From Pseudonocardia oroxyli (GTDB lineage Bacteria > Actinomycetota > Actinomycetes > Mycobacteriales > Pseudonocardiaceae), in the NCBI RefSeq assembly GCF_900102195.1, contig NZ_FNBE01000007.1, forward strand, positions 17,271-81,270: 64,000 nucleotides of DNA. Direction: 5' to 3'. A program made the translations under genes and the position numbers. Of this stretch, positions 1 through 8,273 are shown piece after piece (position 1 is the stretch's first letter; the number at the start of each line of letters is the position of its first letter). The notes under the pieces are model-generated. The model was not told the origin of the DNA. It worked only from the letters and a program-made list of their open reading frames with translations, and searched no databases.

Positions 1-860
1 TCCGCACCCACCTGCACCGGCCCCGTGACCTGCACCGGGCCGCCCTCGTGCCCGCCGACCTGCACGGGGCCGGTGACCTGCACCGGGCCGCCGTCGGAGG
101 CACCGACCTGGCCCGGGCCCGTGACCTGCGTGCCGCCCCCGTGGCCGCCGCCGACCTGGACCGGACCGGTGACCTGCAGGGACTCCTGCGCCCCGGTGAC
201 CATGACCGGGCCGGTGACCTGCGCGGCCGCCTCGCTCGCCGACGCCGCCGCGTTGGCGGGGGCGACCTGGGTGGGGCCGGTGACCTGGGTGGCACCGGTG
301 CCGCCGTCCCGCCCGACCTGCACCGGGCCGGTGACCTGGACCGGCTGACCGTCCGCGCCGATCTGCACGGGGCCGGTGACCTGCACCGGGTCCCCGGCCC
401 GACCGACCTGCACGGGCCCGGTGACCTGCACGGCCTCGCCGGACTCGCCGACCTGCACCGGCCCCGTGACCTGCACCGAACCCCCGTCCGCCGCACCCAC
501 CTGCACCGGGCCGGTGACCTGCGTGCCGCCGTCGTGCCCGCCGCCGACCTGGACCGGACCGGTCACCTGCACCGGACCCCCGTCCGCCGCACCCACCTGC
601 ACCGGGCCGGTCACCTGCGTGCCACCCTCGTGCCCGCCGCCGACCTGGACCGGACTGGTCACCTGGGTGGCCCCGCCGTCCGCGGCACCCACCTGCACCG
701 GACCGGTGACCTGCGTGCCACCGTCGTGCCCGCCGCCGACCTGGACCGGACCGGTCACCTGCGTGGCCCCGCCCTCGTGGTCCCCGACCTGGACCGGGCC
801 CGTGACCTGGGTGGGCCCGCCGTCGGCCGCCTCGACCTGTACCGGGCCGGTGACCTGGAT
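1..860. repeat. Coding tandem repeats with 96-bp higher-order unit
   Basis: The DNA encoding the QVTGPVQVG units is itself repetitive. The most regular part is a 96-bp period (two 16-codon units), seen at about 491-586, 587-682 and 683-778; each copy carries the GGGHDGG-type and AADGG-type linkers in turn. Outside that block the units diverge (RAGDP, ESGEA, ADGQP linkers). All length changes are multiples of three, which supports a translated repeat. The repeats abut with no unique spacers between them, so this is not CRISPR. Confidence 0.85.
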
Positions 861-1199
861 GCCGTTGTCGTGGGTGCTCATGTCGTTCACATCTCCCTCG
901 TGGCCCGTTCCGTGGGCCGTGTGCTCGCTGTGGTCGTCCTGGTGTCCGTGCTCGACGTCGTCCGCCCAACCGGGCCCGTCCGCCTCGAAACCCGCCGCCC
1001 CGCCGGGGAGTACCGCTCCGGGCTCCCGCGCCGTGTCGGCGTACCGGTGGTCGAAGAGGAAGACGGGGCCCACCGGGGCGGGCTCGTCGGCGCCGTCTCG
1101 ACCGAAGATCGTGAACGGCTCTCCCTGACTGTCGCCGGTCCAATCGACCAGGTCCCCGTCGTCGAAGAAGGGCGAGCCGTGCCCCTGTTCCTGCGCCAT
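1..1199 (-). CDS. Tandem-repeat protein, (QVTGPVQVG)n, partial
   Basis: Translating the minus strand from the ATG at 1199 gives an open frame that reaches the left edge without a stop. The first ~113 residues are acidic and rich in Gly, His and Asp, with no signal peptide or membrane segment. From ~residue 114 the protein is a run of at least 18 units of about 16 residues built on QVTGPVQVG followed by a Gly/Asp/His/Ala linker such as GGHDGG or AADGG. The alternation V-Q-V-T-G-P-V-Q-V would suit short beta strands, so a beta-solenoid or fibre-like fold is plausible. I do not recognise the family. The frame is also open upstream of 1199, so the start is uncertain. Overlapping plus-strand open frames are Cys/Pro-rich and much less protein-like, so I take the minus strand as coding. 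Confidence 0.7.
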   Translation of the reverse strand, partial: MAQEQGHGSPFFDDGDLVDWTGDSQGEPFTIFGRDGADEPAPVGPVFLFDHRYADTAREPGAVLPGGAAGFEADGPGWADDVEHGHQDDHSEHTAHGTGHEGDVNDMSTHDNGIQVTGPVQVEAADGGPTQVTGPVQVGDHEGGATQVTGPVQVGGGHDGGTQVTGPVQVGAADGGATQVTSPVQVGGGHEGGTQVTGPVQVGAADGGPVQVTGPVQVGGGHDGGTQVTGPVQVGAADGGSVQVTGPVQVGESGEAVQVTGPVQVGRAGDPVQVTGPVQIGADGQPVQVTGPVQVGRDGGTGATQVTGPTQVAPANAAASASEAAAQVTGPVMVTGAQESLQVTGPVQVGGGHGGGTQVTGPGQVGASDGGPVQVTGPVQVGGHEGGPVQVTGPVQVGA

Positions 1200-1484
1200 G
1201 TCGCTCGCCCGTCCGTACTCGGTTCCCGTGGTCTCGGCGGGCCGTCCGGAGTGCCCGTCCTGCCGATGACCAGAAGTCAACAGCGACGGCCACCCGGGTA
1301 GGAGAGCAATCGCTACTCAAAACTCCCCCGAGGATCTCCCGGTGTTACTCCCCGGAGCCCGGAAAGGGGCTTTCACCAGCGGAGATGTGACGCCGCCGCC
1401 GTGGGTTCCGCGTGTTCTCAGCGCTGCACACGACAGCGGCCGCCCCCTTTCGGGAGCGGCCGCCGTCGTCGGGTCCGGGGAGGC
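1200..1484. other. Intergenic region, no gene seen
   Basis: This 285-base gap lies upstream of the repeat protein and downstream of the sugar-transport operon, both on the minus strand. I see no convincing gene. The only structure found is the hairpin at 1436-1463. Confidence 0.5.
1436..1463 (-). terminator. Hairpin terminator of sugar ABC operon
   Basis: Two GCGGCCGC arms (1436-1443 and 1456-1463) enclose CCC...GGG and can fold into a GC-rich hairpin, 21 bases beyond the stop of the minus-strand ATPase gene. There is no U-tract, as is common in actinobacteria. Confidence 0.6.
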
Positions 1485-2738
1485 TCAGCCCTCCACGGTC
1501 AACCCGCTCGCGCGGGCCTCGTCGATCTCCTCGGCGCGCTGTTCCTCCGCCAGGCGGGTGAGCTCCGCGCCGGCGTCCGAGTCCCGGGTGAGGTTCTCCC
1601 CGGTGGCCGGGTCGAAGACGTGGACCTTGCGGGCGTCGAGCCAGAACTCCGCCTCGCGGCCCGCGCGGATCCGGCTGGTGGAGTCGATCGACACCACGGC
1701 CTGGGTCCGCAGCGCCTCGGAGTCCAGCTCCCGGGACAGTTCCTTGAGCTGCTCGACGACCTCCTCGGGCGCCTCGTACGGGATGTAGGCGAACTGGCTG
1801 TCCCCCAGCCACTCCGTCACGTCGACGCGGGCGCGGAAGGTGGAGCCGTAGGGCTTCTTCGCCTCGTCCACGAGCGACGCGTCGTCGAAGGCCTCGGGCC
1901 GGATGCCCACCAGGACCAGGTCCCGGTCCCCGATGTCCGCGCCCCGCTTCGGGTCGAGCGTGATGTCCCCGAACGGGGTGGCCAGGGTCCCGTTGCGCAG
2001 CTTGGCCGGCAGGAAGTTCATCGGCGGGGAGCCGATGAACCCGGCGACGAACAGGTTGACGGGCTGCTCGTACAGCTCCCGCGGCGACGCCACCTGCTGA
2101 ATCACGCCCCTGCGCAGCACGCAGACCCGGTCACCGAGGGTCATGGCCTCGGTCTGGTCGTGCGTGACGTAGATGGTGGTGATGCCCAGCCGCCGCTGCA
2201 ACCGCGCGATCTCCGTCCGCATCTGGCCGCGCAGCTTGGCGTCCAGGTTGGACAGCGGCTCGTCGAACAGGAACGCGTCCGCGTCCCGCACGATCGCCCG
2301 GCCCATCGCGACCCGCTGGCGCTGGCCGCCGGAGAGGTTGGCGGGCTTGCGGTCCAGGTGCTCGTGCAGCTCGAGGACGTCCGCGGCGGCCCGGACCTTC
2401 TCCTGCACCTCCGCCTCGGGCGTCTTCGCCAGCCGGAGCGGGAACGCGATGTTCTCGAACACCGACAGGTGCGGGTAGAGCGCGTAGTTCTGGAACACCA
2501 TGGACAGGTTGCGCTCGCGCGGGGCCTTGTCGTTGACCCGCGTCCCGCCGATGATCATGTCCCCGGAGGTGATGTCCTCCAGGCCGACGACCATGCGCAG
2601 CAGCGTCGACTTCCCGCAGCCGGACGGGCCGACCAGGATCATGAACTCGCCGTCGGCGATGTCCAGGCTGACGTCGTTGACCGCCGGGAAGCCGTCACCG
2701 TACTTCTTGACGATGTTCTTCATCTCCACGGATGCCAT
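1485..2738 (-). CDS. sugC: Trehalose/disaccharide ABC transporter ATPase (SugC/UgpC type)
   Basis: This 417-residue ATPase powers sugar import from the cytoplasmic side. It shows Walker A GPSGCGKST (~res 38-46), the ABC signature LSGGQRQR (~135), Walker B FLFDEPLSNLD, the switch His in YVTHDQ, and a C-terminal TOBE/MalK-type regulatory region of ~170 residues. It is the last gene of a four-gene minus-strand operon and begins 3 bases after the permease gene ends. Gene order (binding protein, permease, permease, ATPase) and the LpqY-like binding protein point to the mycobacterial trehalose-recycling LpqY-SugABC system. SugC-type ATPases can serve more than one importer, so the substrate is inferred. 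Confidence 0.85.
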   Translation of the reverse strand: MASVEMKNIVKKYGDGFPAVNDVSLDIADGEFMILVGPSGCGKSTLLRMVVGLEDITSGDMIIGGTRVNDKAPRERNLSMVFQNYALYPHLSVFENIAFPLRLAKTPEAEVQEKVRAAADVLELHEHLDRKPANLSGGQRQRVAMGRAIVRDADAFLFDEPLSNLDAKLRGQMRTEIARLQRRLGITTIYVTHDQTEAMTLGDRVCVLRRGVIQQVASPRELYEQPVNLFVAGFIGSPPMNFLPAKLRNGTLATPFGDITLDPKRGADIGDRDLVLVGIRPEAFDDASLVDEAKKPYGSTFRARVDVTEWLGDSQFAYIPYEAPEEVVEQLKELSRELDSEALRTQAVVSIDSTSRIRAGREAEFWLDARKVHVFDPATGENLTRDSDAGAELTRLAEEQRAEEIDEARASGLTVEG

Positions 2739-2741
2739 AGC

Positions 2742-3575
2742 TCAGCCCTTCACAGCGCCGTTGGTGAGGCCGGAGACGATCCGGCGTTGGAAGATCAGGA
2801 CCAGGATGATCACCGGGATGGTGACGACGACCGCGGCCGCCGCCGTCGCCCCCGTCGGGTCCTCGAACTGCGAGGCCCCGGAGAACAGCCCCAGCGCCGC
2901 GGGCACCGGTCTGGCCGCGCTGGTCGAGGTGAGCGAGATGCCGTAGACGAAGTCGTTCCAGGCCAGGAAGAACGCCAGGATCGCCGTGGTGAACACGCCG
3001 GGCGCCGCCAGCGGCACGATGACCTTGCGGAAGGCCTGCCACGAGGTGGCCCCGTCGACCTGGGCCGCCTGTTCCATCTCCCACGGGATCTCGCGGAAGA
3101 AGGCCGACATCGTCCAGATGGACAGCGGCAGGGTCAGCGACAGGTACGGGATGATCAGGCCGGGCCAGGTGTCGTAGAGCCCGATCAGCCGCCACAGGTT
3201 GAACAGCGGCGTGACGATCGAGATGACCGGGAAGATCGCCACCGCCAGCGCCGTGGACAGGATCAGCTTCTTGCCCTTGAAGTCCAGCCGCGCGATGGCG
3301 TACGCGGCGAACATGGACAGGATGCACGCCAGGAACGTGGCGATGAGGCAGATGCCGAACGAGTTGCGCAGCGCGGGCAGGAAGAGCGCGGCCGCGTCAC
3401 CGGTGAGGATCTGGGAGTAGTTCGCCCAGGTGAACACGGTGGGCAGGAACTGCCCGTTGGCGATGTCGGCGGGCGCCTTGAACGACAGCGACACGATCCA
3501 GGCGATCGGGAACAGCGCGTACAGCACGATGACGACGCCGGCGACGATCCACCAGTTGCGTTCCTTCGCAGACAT
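2742..3575 (-). CDS. sugB: Sugar ABC transporter permease (MalG/SugB type)
   Basis: Predicted inner-membrane permease of 277 residues with about six hydrophobic spans. The cytoplasmic EAA loop EMEQAAQVDGATSWQAFRKV (res ~180-200), which docks on the ATPase, is intact. It follows the MalF-type permease gene immediately (stop at 3576-3578, start at 3575), so the two subunits are probably made in equal amounts. Together they form the transmembrane channel of the importer. Family membership (CUT1 carbohydrate permeases) is clear; trehalose specificity rests on the neighbouring binding protein. Confidence 0.85.
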   Translation of the reverse strand: MSAKERNWWIVAGVVIVLYALFPIAWIVSLSFKAPADIANGQFLPTVFTWANYSQILTGDAAALFLPALRNSFGICLIATFLACILSMFAAYAIARLDFKGKKLILSTALAVAIFPVISIVTPLFNLWRLIGLYDTWPGLIIPYLSLTLPLSIWTMSAFFREIPWEMEQAAQVDGATSWQAFRKVIVPLAAPGVFTTAILAFFLAWNDFVYGISLTSTSAARPVPAALGLFSGASQFEDPTGATAAAAVVVTIPVIILVLIFQRRIVSGLTNGAVKG

Positions 3576-4535
3576 CTACTTCTCCCCCCGTGCCTGGCTC
3601 AGGTCCACCTTGAAGCCCTTGATGAACCCGAACGCGATGAGCACCACGGCGATGAACAACAGCACCGACACCGCCGAGCCCAGCCCGACTTCCAACCGGG
3701 CGATCGTCTGGCGGTAGGCGAGGAAGGACACCGACTCGGTGCCGTTCGCCCCCGCCGTCATGACGAAGATGGAGTCGAAGACGCGGAAGGCGTCCAGCGT
3801 GCGGAACAGCAGCGCGACCATGATGGCCGCCTTCATGTTCGGGATGGTGACCTTCCACATCCGCTGCCACCAGGAGGCGCCGTCGACCTTGGCGGCCTCC
3901 TGCAGCACGTCCGGCACCTGGGCCAGGCCCGCCAGGATCAGCAGCGAGATGAAGGGGGTGGTCTTCCAGATCTCGGCCAGGCAGATCACCAGGATGGAGC
4001 TGCCGAAGGAGCCGAACCAGTCCGTGTCCGCGGAGATCCCGGGGATCCAGGAGAACCACGAGTTCACGAAGCCGGAGTTCAGGTCGAAGGCGAACTGCCA
4101 GGCGAAGGCCGAGACGACCGTGATGATGGCGTAGGGCAGCAGGATCGCCGCCCGCACCACCGGCCGGATGGACTTCAGCGCGTTCGCCATGACGAGCGCG
4201 AGCAGGAACCCGAGGATCAGCTCCACGACGACCGTGATCACCGTGATCAGCACGGTGACCCCGATGGACTGCCACCAGATGGCGTCACTGAGCACCACGC
4301 CGTAGTTGTTCAGCCCCACGAACCGGCGGTTCTCCGGGTCGGTGAGCCGGTAGGCGAACAGCGACTGGTAGACGGCCTGGCCGATGGGATACGCCGTGAC
4401 CAGCAGCATCACCGCGAAGGCGGGCCCGGCGAGCATCCACCCCAGCCGCTGCTCGCCCCGGGCGCGGTCGGACGCACCCGTCGACGGGGCGGTGGCGGGG
4501 GGCGCCGTGGTGGTCGGCGGAACGGTGGTGGTCAC
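3576..4535 (-). CDS. sugA: Sugar ABC transporter permease (MalF/SugA type)
   Basis: A 319-residue permease with a Thr/Pro/Ala-rich cytoplasmic N-terminus (~30 residues) and six or more membrane spans. The EAA loop reads QEAAKVDGASWWQRMWKV (res ~210-228). Its start overlaps the stop of the substrate-binding protein gene by 4 bases, implying translational coupling. It pairs with the MalG-type permease encoded next to form the membrane core of a CUT1 importer. Confidence 0.85.
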   Translation of the reverse strand: MTTTVPPTTTAPPATAPSTGASDRARGEQRLGWMLAGPAFAVMLLVTAYPIGQAVYQSLFAYRLTDPENRRFVGLNNYGVVLSDAIWWQSIGVTVLITVITVVVELILGFLLALVMANALKSIRPVVRAAILLPYAIITVVSAFAWQFAFDLNSGFVNSWFSWIPGISADTDWFGSFGSSILVICLAEIWKTTPFISLLILAGLAQVPDVLQEAAKVDGASWWQRMWKVTIPNMKAAIMVALLFRTLDAFRVFDSIFVMTAGANGTESVSFLAYRQTIARLEVGLGSAVSVLLFIAVVLIAFGFIKGFKVDLSQARGEK

Positions 4536-5827
4536 AGCAGCTGCCTCCCCGAGAGGACCGCCTGGATGAGCGCGGTCGCGTCGGCGCCGGTCGCAGGCGA
4601 GACGGATGCGGGCGGGTGGTACTCGCGCTGGATGCTGCCGGAGACCTCGCTGTAGTACGGGGTCTGCGGCCGCGGGGCGGCGAGCTGGAGGGACTCCTCG
4701 ATGGTCGGTGCCATGGGGAAGTCCGCGAGGACCTCGGGGTCACTGAACACCGACGAGCGCGAGGCCGGGTTGCCGTTGGTGAGGAAGTACTCCTTCTGGT
4801 TCTGCGTCGAGGTGATGCACTCGGTGGCCTCGTAGGCCAGGTCCGGGTGCCTGCTGAACGCGCCGACGCCCAGGTTGATCCCGCCGTACGGCGGGGCGGC
4901 GGGCTTGTCCGCGTCGACCCGCGGGTAGATCGCCCATCCGTAGTCGTCCACGACGGACTGCTGGAGCGTGCCGCCCTCGACGCCGCTCTTCGCCTTGCTC
5001 CACACGAACGGCCAGTTGACCATCCAGCCCGCGGTGCCCGCCTCGAACGCGGCGACGCTCTCGTCCTCACCGGCGGTGGAGAAGGCCGCACCCTCGCGGC
5101 CGCTCTTGGCGAAATCGCTCATGACCTGGGCCGCGCGCTGCCCCGCGGGGCTGTCGAGCCCGAGCTGGATCTGCGTCGGGTCCGTGGAGTTCTGCGCGAT
5201 GACCGCACCGCCCGCGGAGGAGATCAGGGCGTTGAACCACACCGTCAGCGACTCGGCGCGCCTGCCCTGGGCCGCGATGTTCGTGTTCGCCTTCTCGGCG
5301 GCCTGGATCAGCTGGTCCCAGGTGACCGGCTGCGACATGTCGATGCCCGCGGCGGCCGCGGCGGACTTCTTGTACCAGAGCAGCTGGGTGTTGGCCCAGA
5401 ACGGCACCGTCACCAGCTTGCCGTCCCAGGTCGCGCCGTCGATCGCACTCTGGACGGTGCCCTCGGTGACCCGCGCCGCGACGTCCGGCGGGATCGGGGC
5501 CAGGAACCCGGCCTGCGCGTACTCCGGGATGTAGGGCGGGTCGAGGCTCATGATGTCGATCGAGGTGTCGTTCGCCGCCAGCCTGCGGACCAGCTGCTGG
5601 CGCTGCTCGGACGACTCGCGCGGGAGCACCGAGACCGCGATCGAGTAGCGGCCGTTCGCCGCGGCCGTGCACTTCTGCGCGATGGTGGCCTGGCCACCGT
5701 CGTCCGGGTTCGTGTACCAGGTCAGGACGGGGGGTCCCGACTCGCCGGAACCGCACGCCGCGAGACCGCCCACCGCCACCACGGCGAGTGCGGCCGCGGC
5801 GAGGCGGCTCCTCCAGGGGCGTCGCAT
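4532..5827 (-). CDS. lpqY: Trehalose-binding lipoprotein, LpqY-like
   Basis: A 431-residue extracellular solute-binding lipoprotein. The signal peptide has an Arg-rich start, a hydrophobic core and a lipobox ending LAAC with Cys25 as the lipidation site. Stretches such as EQRQQLVRRLAANDTSIDIM, LTVWFNALISSAGGAV and NWPFVW resemble mycobacterial LpqY, the trehalose receptor of the recycling importer. It is the first gene of the operon and is preceded by GGAGG, a TTGACA-type promoter and a LacI-type operator. In mycobacteria the importer salvages trehalose released during mycolate transfer. If this host lacks mycolates, the role would be trehalose uptake from the environment. The assignment is by remembered sequence resemblance. 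Confidence 0.75.
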   Translation of the reverse strand: MRRPWRSRLAAAALAVVAVGGLAACGSGESGPPVLTWYTNPDDGGQATIAQKCTAAANGRYSIAVSVLPRESSEQRQQLVRRLAANDTSIDIMSLDPPYIPEYAQAGFLAPIPPDVAARVTEGTVQSAIDGATWDGKLVTVPFWANTQLLWYKKSAAAAAGIDMSQPVTWDQLIQAAEKANTNIAAQGRRAESLTVWFNALISSAGGAVIAQNSTDPTQIQLGLDSPAGQRAAQVMSDFAKSGREGAAFSTAGEDESVAAFEAGTAGWMVNWPFVWSKAKSGVEGGTLQQSVVDDYGWAIYPRVDADKPAAPPYGGINLGVGAFSRHPDLAYEATECITSTQNQKEYFLTNGNPASRSSVFSDPEVLADFPMAPTIEESLQLAAPRPQTPYYSEVSGSIQREYHPPASVSPATGADATALIQAVLSGRQLL

Positions 5828-5856
5828 GAATCGACCTCCGTTGGTCGGTGGGCAGG

Positions 5857-5906
5857 CTGGAAGCGCTTCCAGAGGTCACTGTGGGCACAGACGTCGACAG
5901 TGTCAA
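5857..5906 (-). promoter_or_regulatory. Promoter and LacI operator of sugar importer
   Basis: On the minus strand a consensus -35 TTGACA (5906-5901) is followed after 17 bases by CACAGT (5883-5878). A perfect 16-bp palindrome CTGGAAGCGCTTCCAG (5857-5872) sits at the predicted transcription start. The core GAAGCGCTTC is the classical LacI/GalR-family half-site pair, so repression by the divergent regulator is expected. Confidence 0.75.
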
Positions 5907-5978
5907 GGGTCACACGAACGCTAGAGCAGACGAGGACATTCGGCGCGTCGATCCCACAATCGGCGACCTCATCGTTAT

Positions 5979-6006
5979 GCAAGCGCTTCCGATCGGGGCC
6001 TATGCT
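5979..6006 (+). promoter_or_regulatory. LacI operator and leaderless promoter of regulator
   Basis: A second LacI-type site, GCAAGCGCTTCC (5979-5990), covers the predicted -35 region. A -10 element TATGCT lies at 6001-6006, only six bases before the GTG at 6013. That spacing is typical of leaderless actinobacterial transcripts and implies autoregulation of the repressor. Confidence 0.6.
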
Positions 6007-6012
6007 GCGCCC

Positions 6013-7026
6013 GTGTCCGCACCGACGGAGCGCGCGGTCAACCTCGCCGACGTGGCCCGGCTCGCCGGGGTCTCCCCGGCTACGGCGTCGCGCGCGCTGG
6101 GCGGGCATCCGCACGTCGCGGCGGCCACCCGCGAGCGCGTCCGGCGGGTCGCCGACGAGCTGTCCTATGTGGTCTCACCCGATGCGTCGCGGCTCGCGGG
6201 CGGCCGGACCGGGCGCGTCGCGGCGCTGGTCCCGCACCTCGACCGGTGGTACTTCGCGGCTCTGCTCGACGGGCTCGCGGGCGCCCTGCGCAGCGCGGGC
6301 CTGGACCTGCTCGTCCGCTGTGTCGGCGGTGCCGCGGACCGCGCCGAGCAGCTGCAGCGGATGCCCGGACGCCGGGTCGTCGACGCCGTCGTCGCGCTGG
6401 CCTTCGAGGTCGACGGGTGGGACGGGGCGGACGTCCCCCTGGTCACCGTGGGCGGCCCGCCCAGCACCGTCCCGTTCGTGACCATCGACGACCTGGCCGC
6501 GGGGCGCCAGGCCATGGACCACCTGATCCACCTGGGGCACCGGCGCATCGCGATGATCGAGGCACTCGACCCGGACCAGCGCAGCGAGGAGCCCGTGGGC
6601 AGGCGGGTCGCGTACGAGCAGGCCCTCGCGCAGGCGGGTCTGCCGCAGGACCAGGACCTCGTGGCCACGGTGGACTGGGGCGGTGTGGAGGGAGCGGACG
6701 CCATGGCCCGCCTGCTCGGGCTCCGCCATCCGCCGACGGCGGTCTACGCGCACAGCGACGAGGTGGCGTTGGGCGCGATCCGGACCCTGCGCCGGGCCGG
6801 GCTGCGGATCCCCGACGACGTCTCCGTGATCGGGGTCGACGACCACCCCCTCGCCGAGCTCACCGACCTGACCACGGTGCGCCAACCGGTCCGCGAGCAG
6901 GGCGCGCTGGCCGGGCACATGGTGGCGACCGCGCTGTCCGGCGGGGACCCCGGCCCGGGCATCGTGCTCCCGACCCAGCTCGTGGTCCGCGGCAGCACCG
7001 CACCCCCACGGGAGGAGCGCCGATGA
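6013..7026 (+). CDS. LacI-family repressor of sugar importer
   Basis: A 337-residue transcription factor with an N-terminal helix-turn-helix (NLADVARLAGVSPATASRAL, res ~9-28), a LacI hinge, and a periplasmic-binding-protein-like effector domain. I chose the GTG at 6013 because a -10 hexamer ends six bases upstream and because the HTH then starts at the usual distance from the N-terminus. It is divergent from the sugar importer and two matching operators lie between them. Its stop overlaps the DUF4032 gene by ATGA. The ligand is probably the imported sugar, but this is inferred from position. Confidence 0.85.
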   Translation: MSAPTERAVNLADVARLAGVSPATASRALGGHPHVAAATRERVRRVADELSYVVSPDASRLAGGRTGRVAALVPHLDRWYFAALLDGLAGALRSAGLDLLVRCVGGAADRAEQLQRMPGRRVVDAVVALAFEVDGWDGADVPLVTVGGPPSTVPFVTIDDLAAGRQAMDHLIHLGHRRIAMIEALDPDQRSEEPVGRRVAYEQALAQAGLPQDQDLVATVDWGGVEGADAMARLLGLRHPPTAVYAHSDEVALGAIRTLRRAGLRIPDDVSVIGVDDHPLAELTDLTTVRQPVREQGALAGHMVATALSGGDPGPGIVLPTQLVVRGSTAPPREERR

Positions 7027-8273
7027 GTGCCCCGGAGATCATCCTGCGCGACCTGACGCCGGGGCTGCTCGCGCTGCCCTGGGACCGGCCGCTGGGCGAG
7101 TGGAGCCCGGCGGAGGTCCCGCTCGTCGACGTCTCGGTGGGGCCGAGCCGCCACCTCGTCCGGTTCGTCGAGACCGACGGGCGGCGTTGGGCGCTCAAGG
7201 AGCTGCCGCACCGGATCGCGCGCCGCGAGTTCACCGTGCTGCGCCGGATGGAGGACGAGGAGCTGCCCGCCGTGCGGCCCGCGGGCGTCGTCTACCAGCC
7301 CGCCGACACGGCCATCCTGGTCACCCGTTTCCTCGAGGGCTCCTGGCAGTACCGGCGGCTGTTCATGCGCCTGCCCCCGAACCGGCCCGCCCACCGCGCC
7401 CGGCTGTTCGACGCGATGGCGGGGCTGCTGGTGGAGCTGCACCGGCACGGGATCTTCTGGGGCGACTGCTCGCTGGCCAACACCCTGTTCATGCGGGACG
7501 GCCAGCTCCTGCAGGCGTTCATGGTGGACGCCGAGACCAGCGAGATCCATCCGTCGCTGTCCGACGGCCAGCGCCGGTTCGACCTGGACATCCTGGTGGA
7601 GAACGTGGCGGGCGGCATGATCGACCTGGCCGAGCGGCTCGACCGGCCGCCGGAGATCCATCCCCAGCTGATGGCCGAGGCGTTCGCGATCCCGGAGCGG
7701 TACGAGGCGCTGTGGTCGGCGCTGAACGCGGCGCCGACGTTCTCCTTCGGCGACCGCTACCGCGTCGAGGGCAAGATCCGCGAGCTGAACGAGCTGGGTT
7801 TCGCCGTCGAGGAGGTCAAGCTGCAACCCGCGGGGGACGCCCCGGACAAGGTCACGATGCAGGTCGGCGTGGGCGACCGCCGGTTCCACGCGCGCAGGCT
7901 GCAGGAGCTGACCGGCCTGGACGTCGGCGAGGGGCAGGCCTCGGTGCTGCTCGGCGACCTGGAGGCGCACCGGGCCTGGCTATGCAGGCGGGACGGCCGC
8001 GACCCCTCCGACGCCGAGACCGCGGCGAGCTGGCTGGAGACCTGCTTCCGCCCCGGCTGCCGACGCGCCCACCAGGCGGTCGGCGGCGTGGGCTCGCCGG
8101 TCCAGGCCTACTGCGACCTCCTCGAGGTCCGCTGGATCCTCTCCGAGCGCGAGGGTGCGGACGTCGGGGACGCCCGGTCGCTGGCCGCACTCGCGGGCCG
8201 CGCCCCCCGCGACTCCGCCGCCCGCGCCGCGGTGGTCGAGCCGAGCACGGGCTGGTTCTCGGTGCCCGAGTAG
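7023..8273 (+). CDS. DUF4032 kinase-like protein
   Basis: A 416-residue protein. The N-terminal half resembles the lipopolysaccharide/Kdo-kinase type of protein-kinase fold: a Lys in WALKELPH (~res 59), a catalytic loop HGIFWGDCSLANTLF (~144-158), and an Asp in FMVDAET as the metal-binding position. The C-terminal half matches the DUF4032 type, which has no known reaction. It is translationally coupled (ATGA) to the LacI repressor and so belongs to the same transcript. The 3' 166 bases overlap the convergent membrane-protein gene. The substrate is unknown; a small molecule or protein phosphotransfer linked to sugar use is possible but unproven. Confidence 0.75.
   Translation: MSAPEIILRDLTPGLLALPWDRPLGEWSPAEVPLVDVSVGPSRHLVRFVETDGRRWALKELPHRIARREFTVLRRMEDEELPAVRPAGVVYQPADTAILVTRFLEGSWQYRRLFMRLPPNRPAHRARLFDAMAGLLVELHRHGIFWGDCSLANTLFMRDGQLLQAFMVDAETSEIHPSLSDGQRRFDLDILVENVAGGMIDLAERLDRPPEIHPQLMAEAFAIPERYEALWSALNAAPTFSFGDRYRVEGKIRELNELGFAVEEVKLQPAGDAPDKVTMQVGVGDRRFHARRLQELTGLDVGEGQASVLLGDLEAHRAWLCRRDGRDPSDAETAASWLETCFRPGCRRAHQAVGGVGSPVQAYCDLLEVRWILSEREGADVGDARSLAALAGRAPRDSAARAAVVEPSTGWFSVPE

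Noticed and set aside
1..860. CRISPR array
   Set aside because: The repeats abut or are separated by related linkers in multiples of three bases, there are no unique spacers of constant length, no cas genes are nearby, and the minus strand translates as a continuous repeat protein.
25..1301. Plus-strand open frames rich in Cys/Pro/Thr or Arg/Asp over the repeat region
   Set aside because: They are complementary readings of a high-GC repeat; composition is unlike a normal protein and the minus frame has a coherent head and repeat structure.
1401..4655. Very long plus-strand frame opposite the sugar ABC operon
   Set aside because: It is Arg/Asp/Gly/Gln-rich with no domain, and mirrors four clear transporter genes on the other strand.
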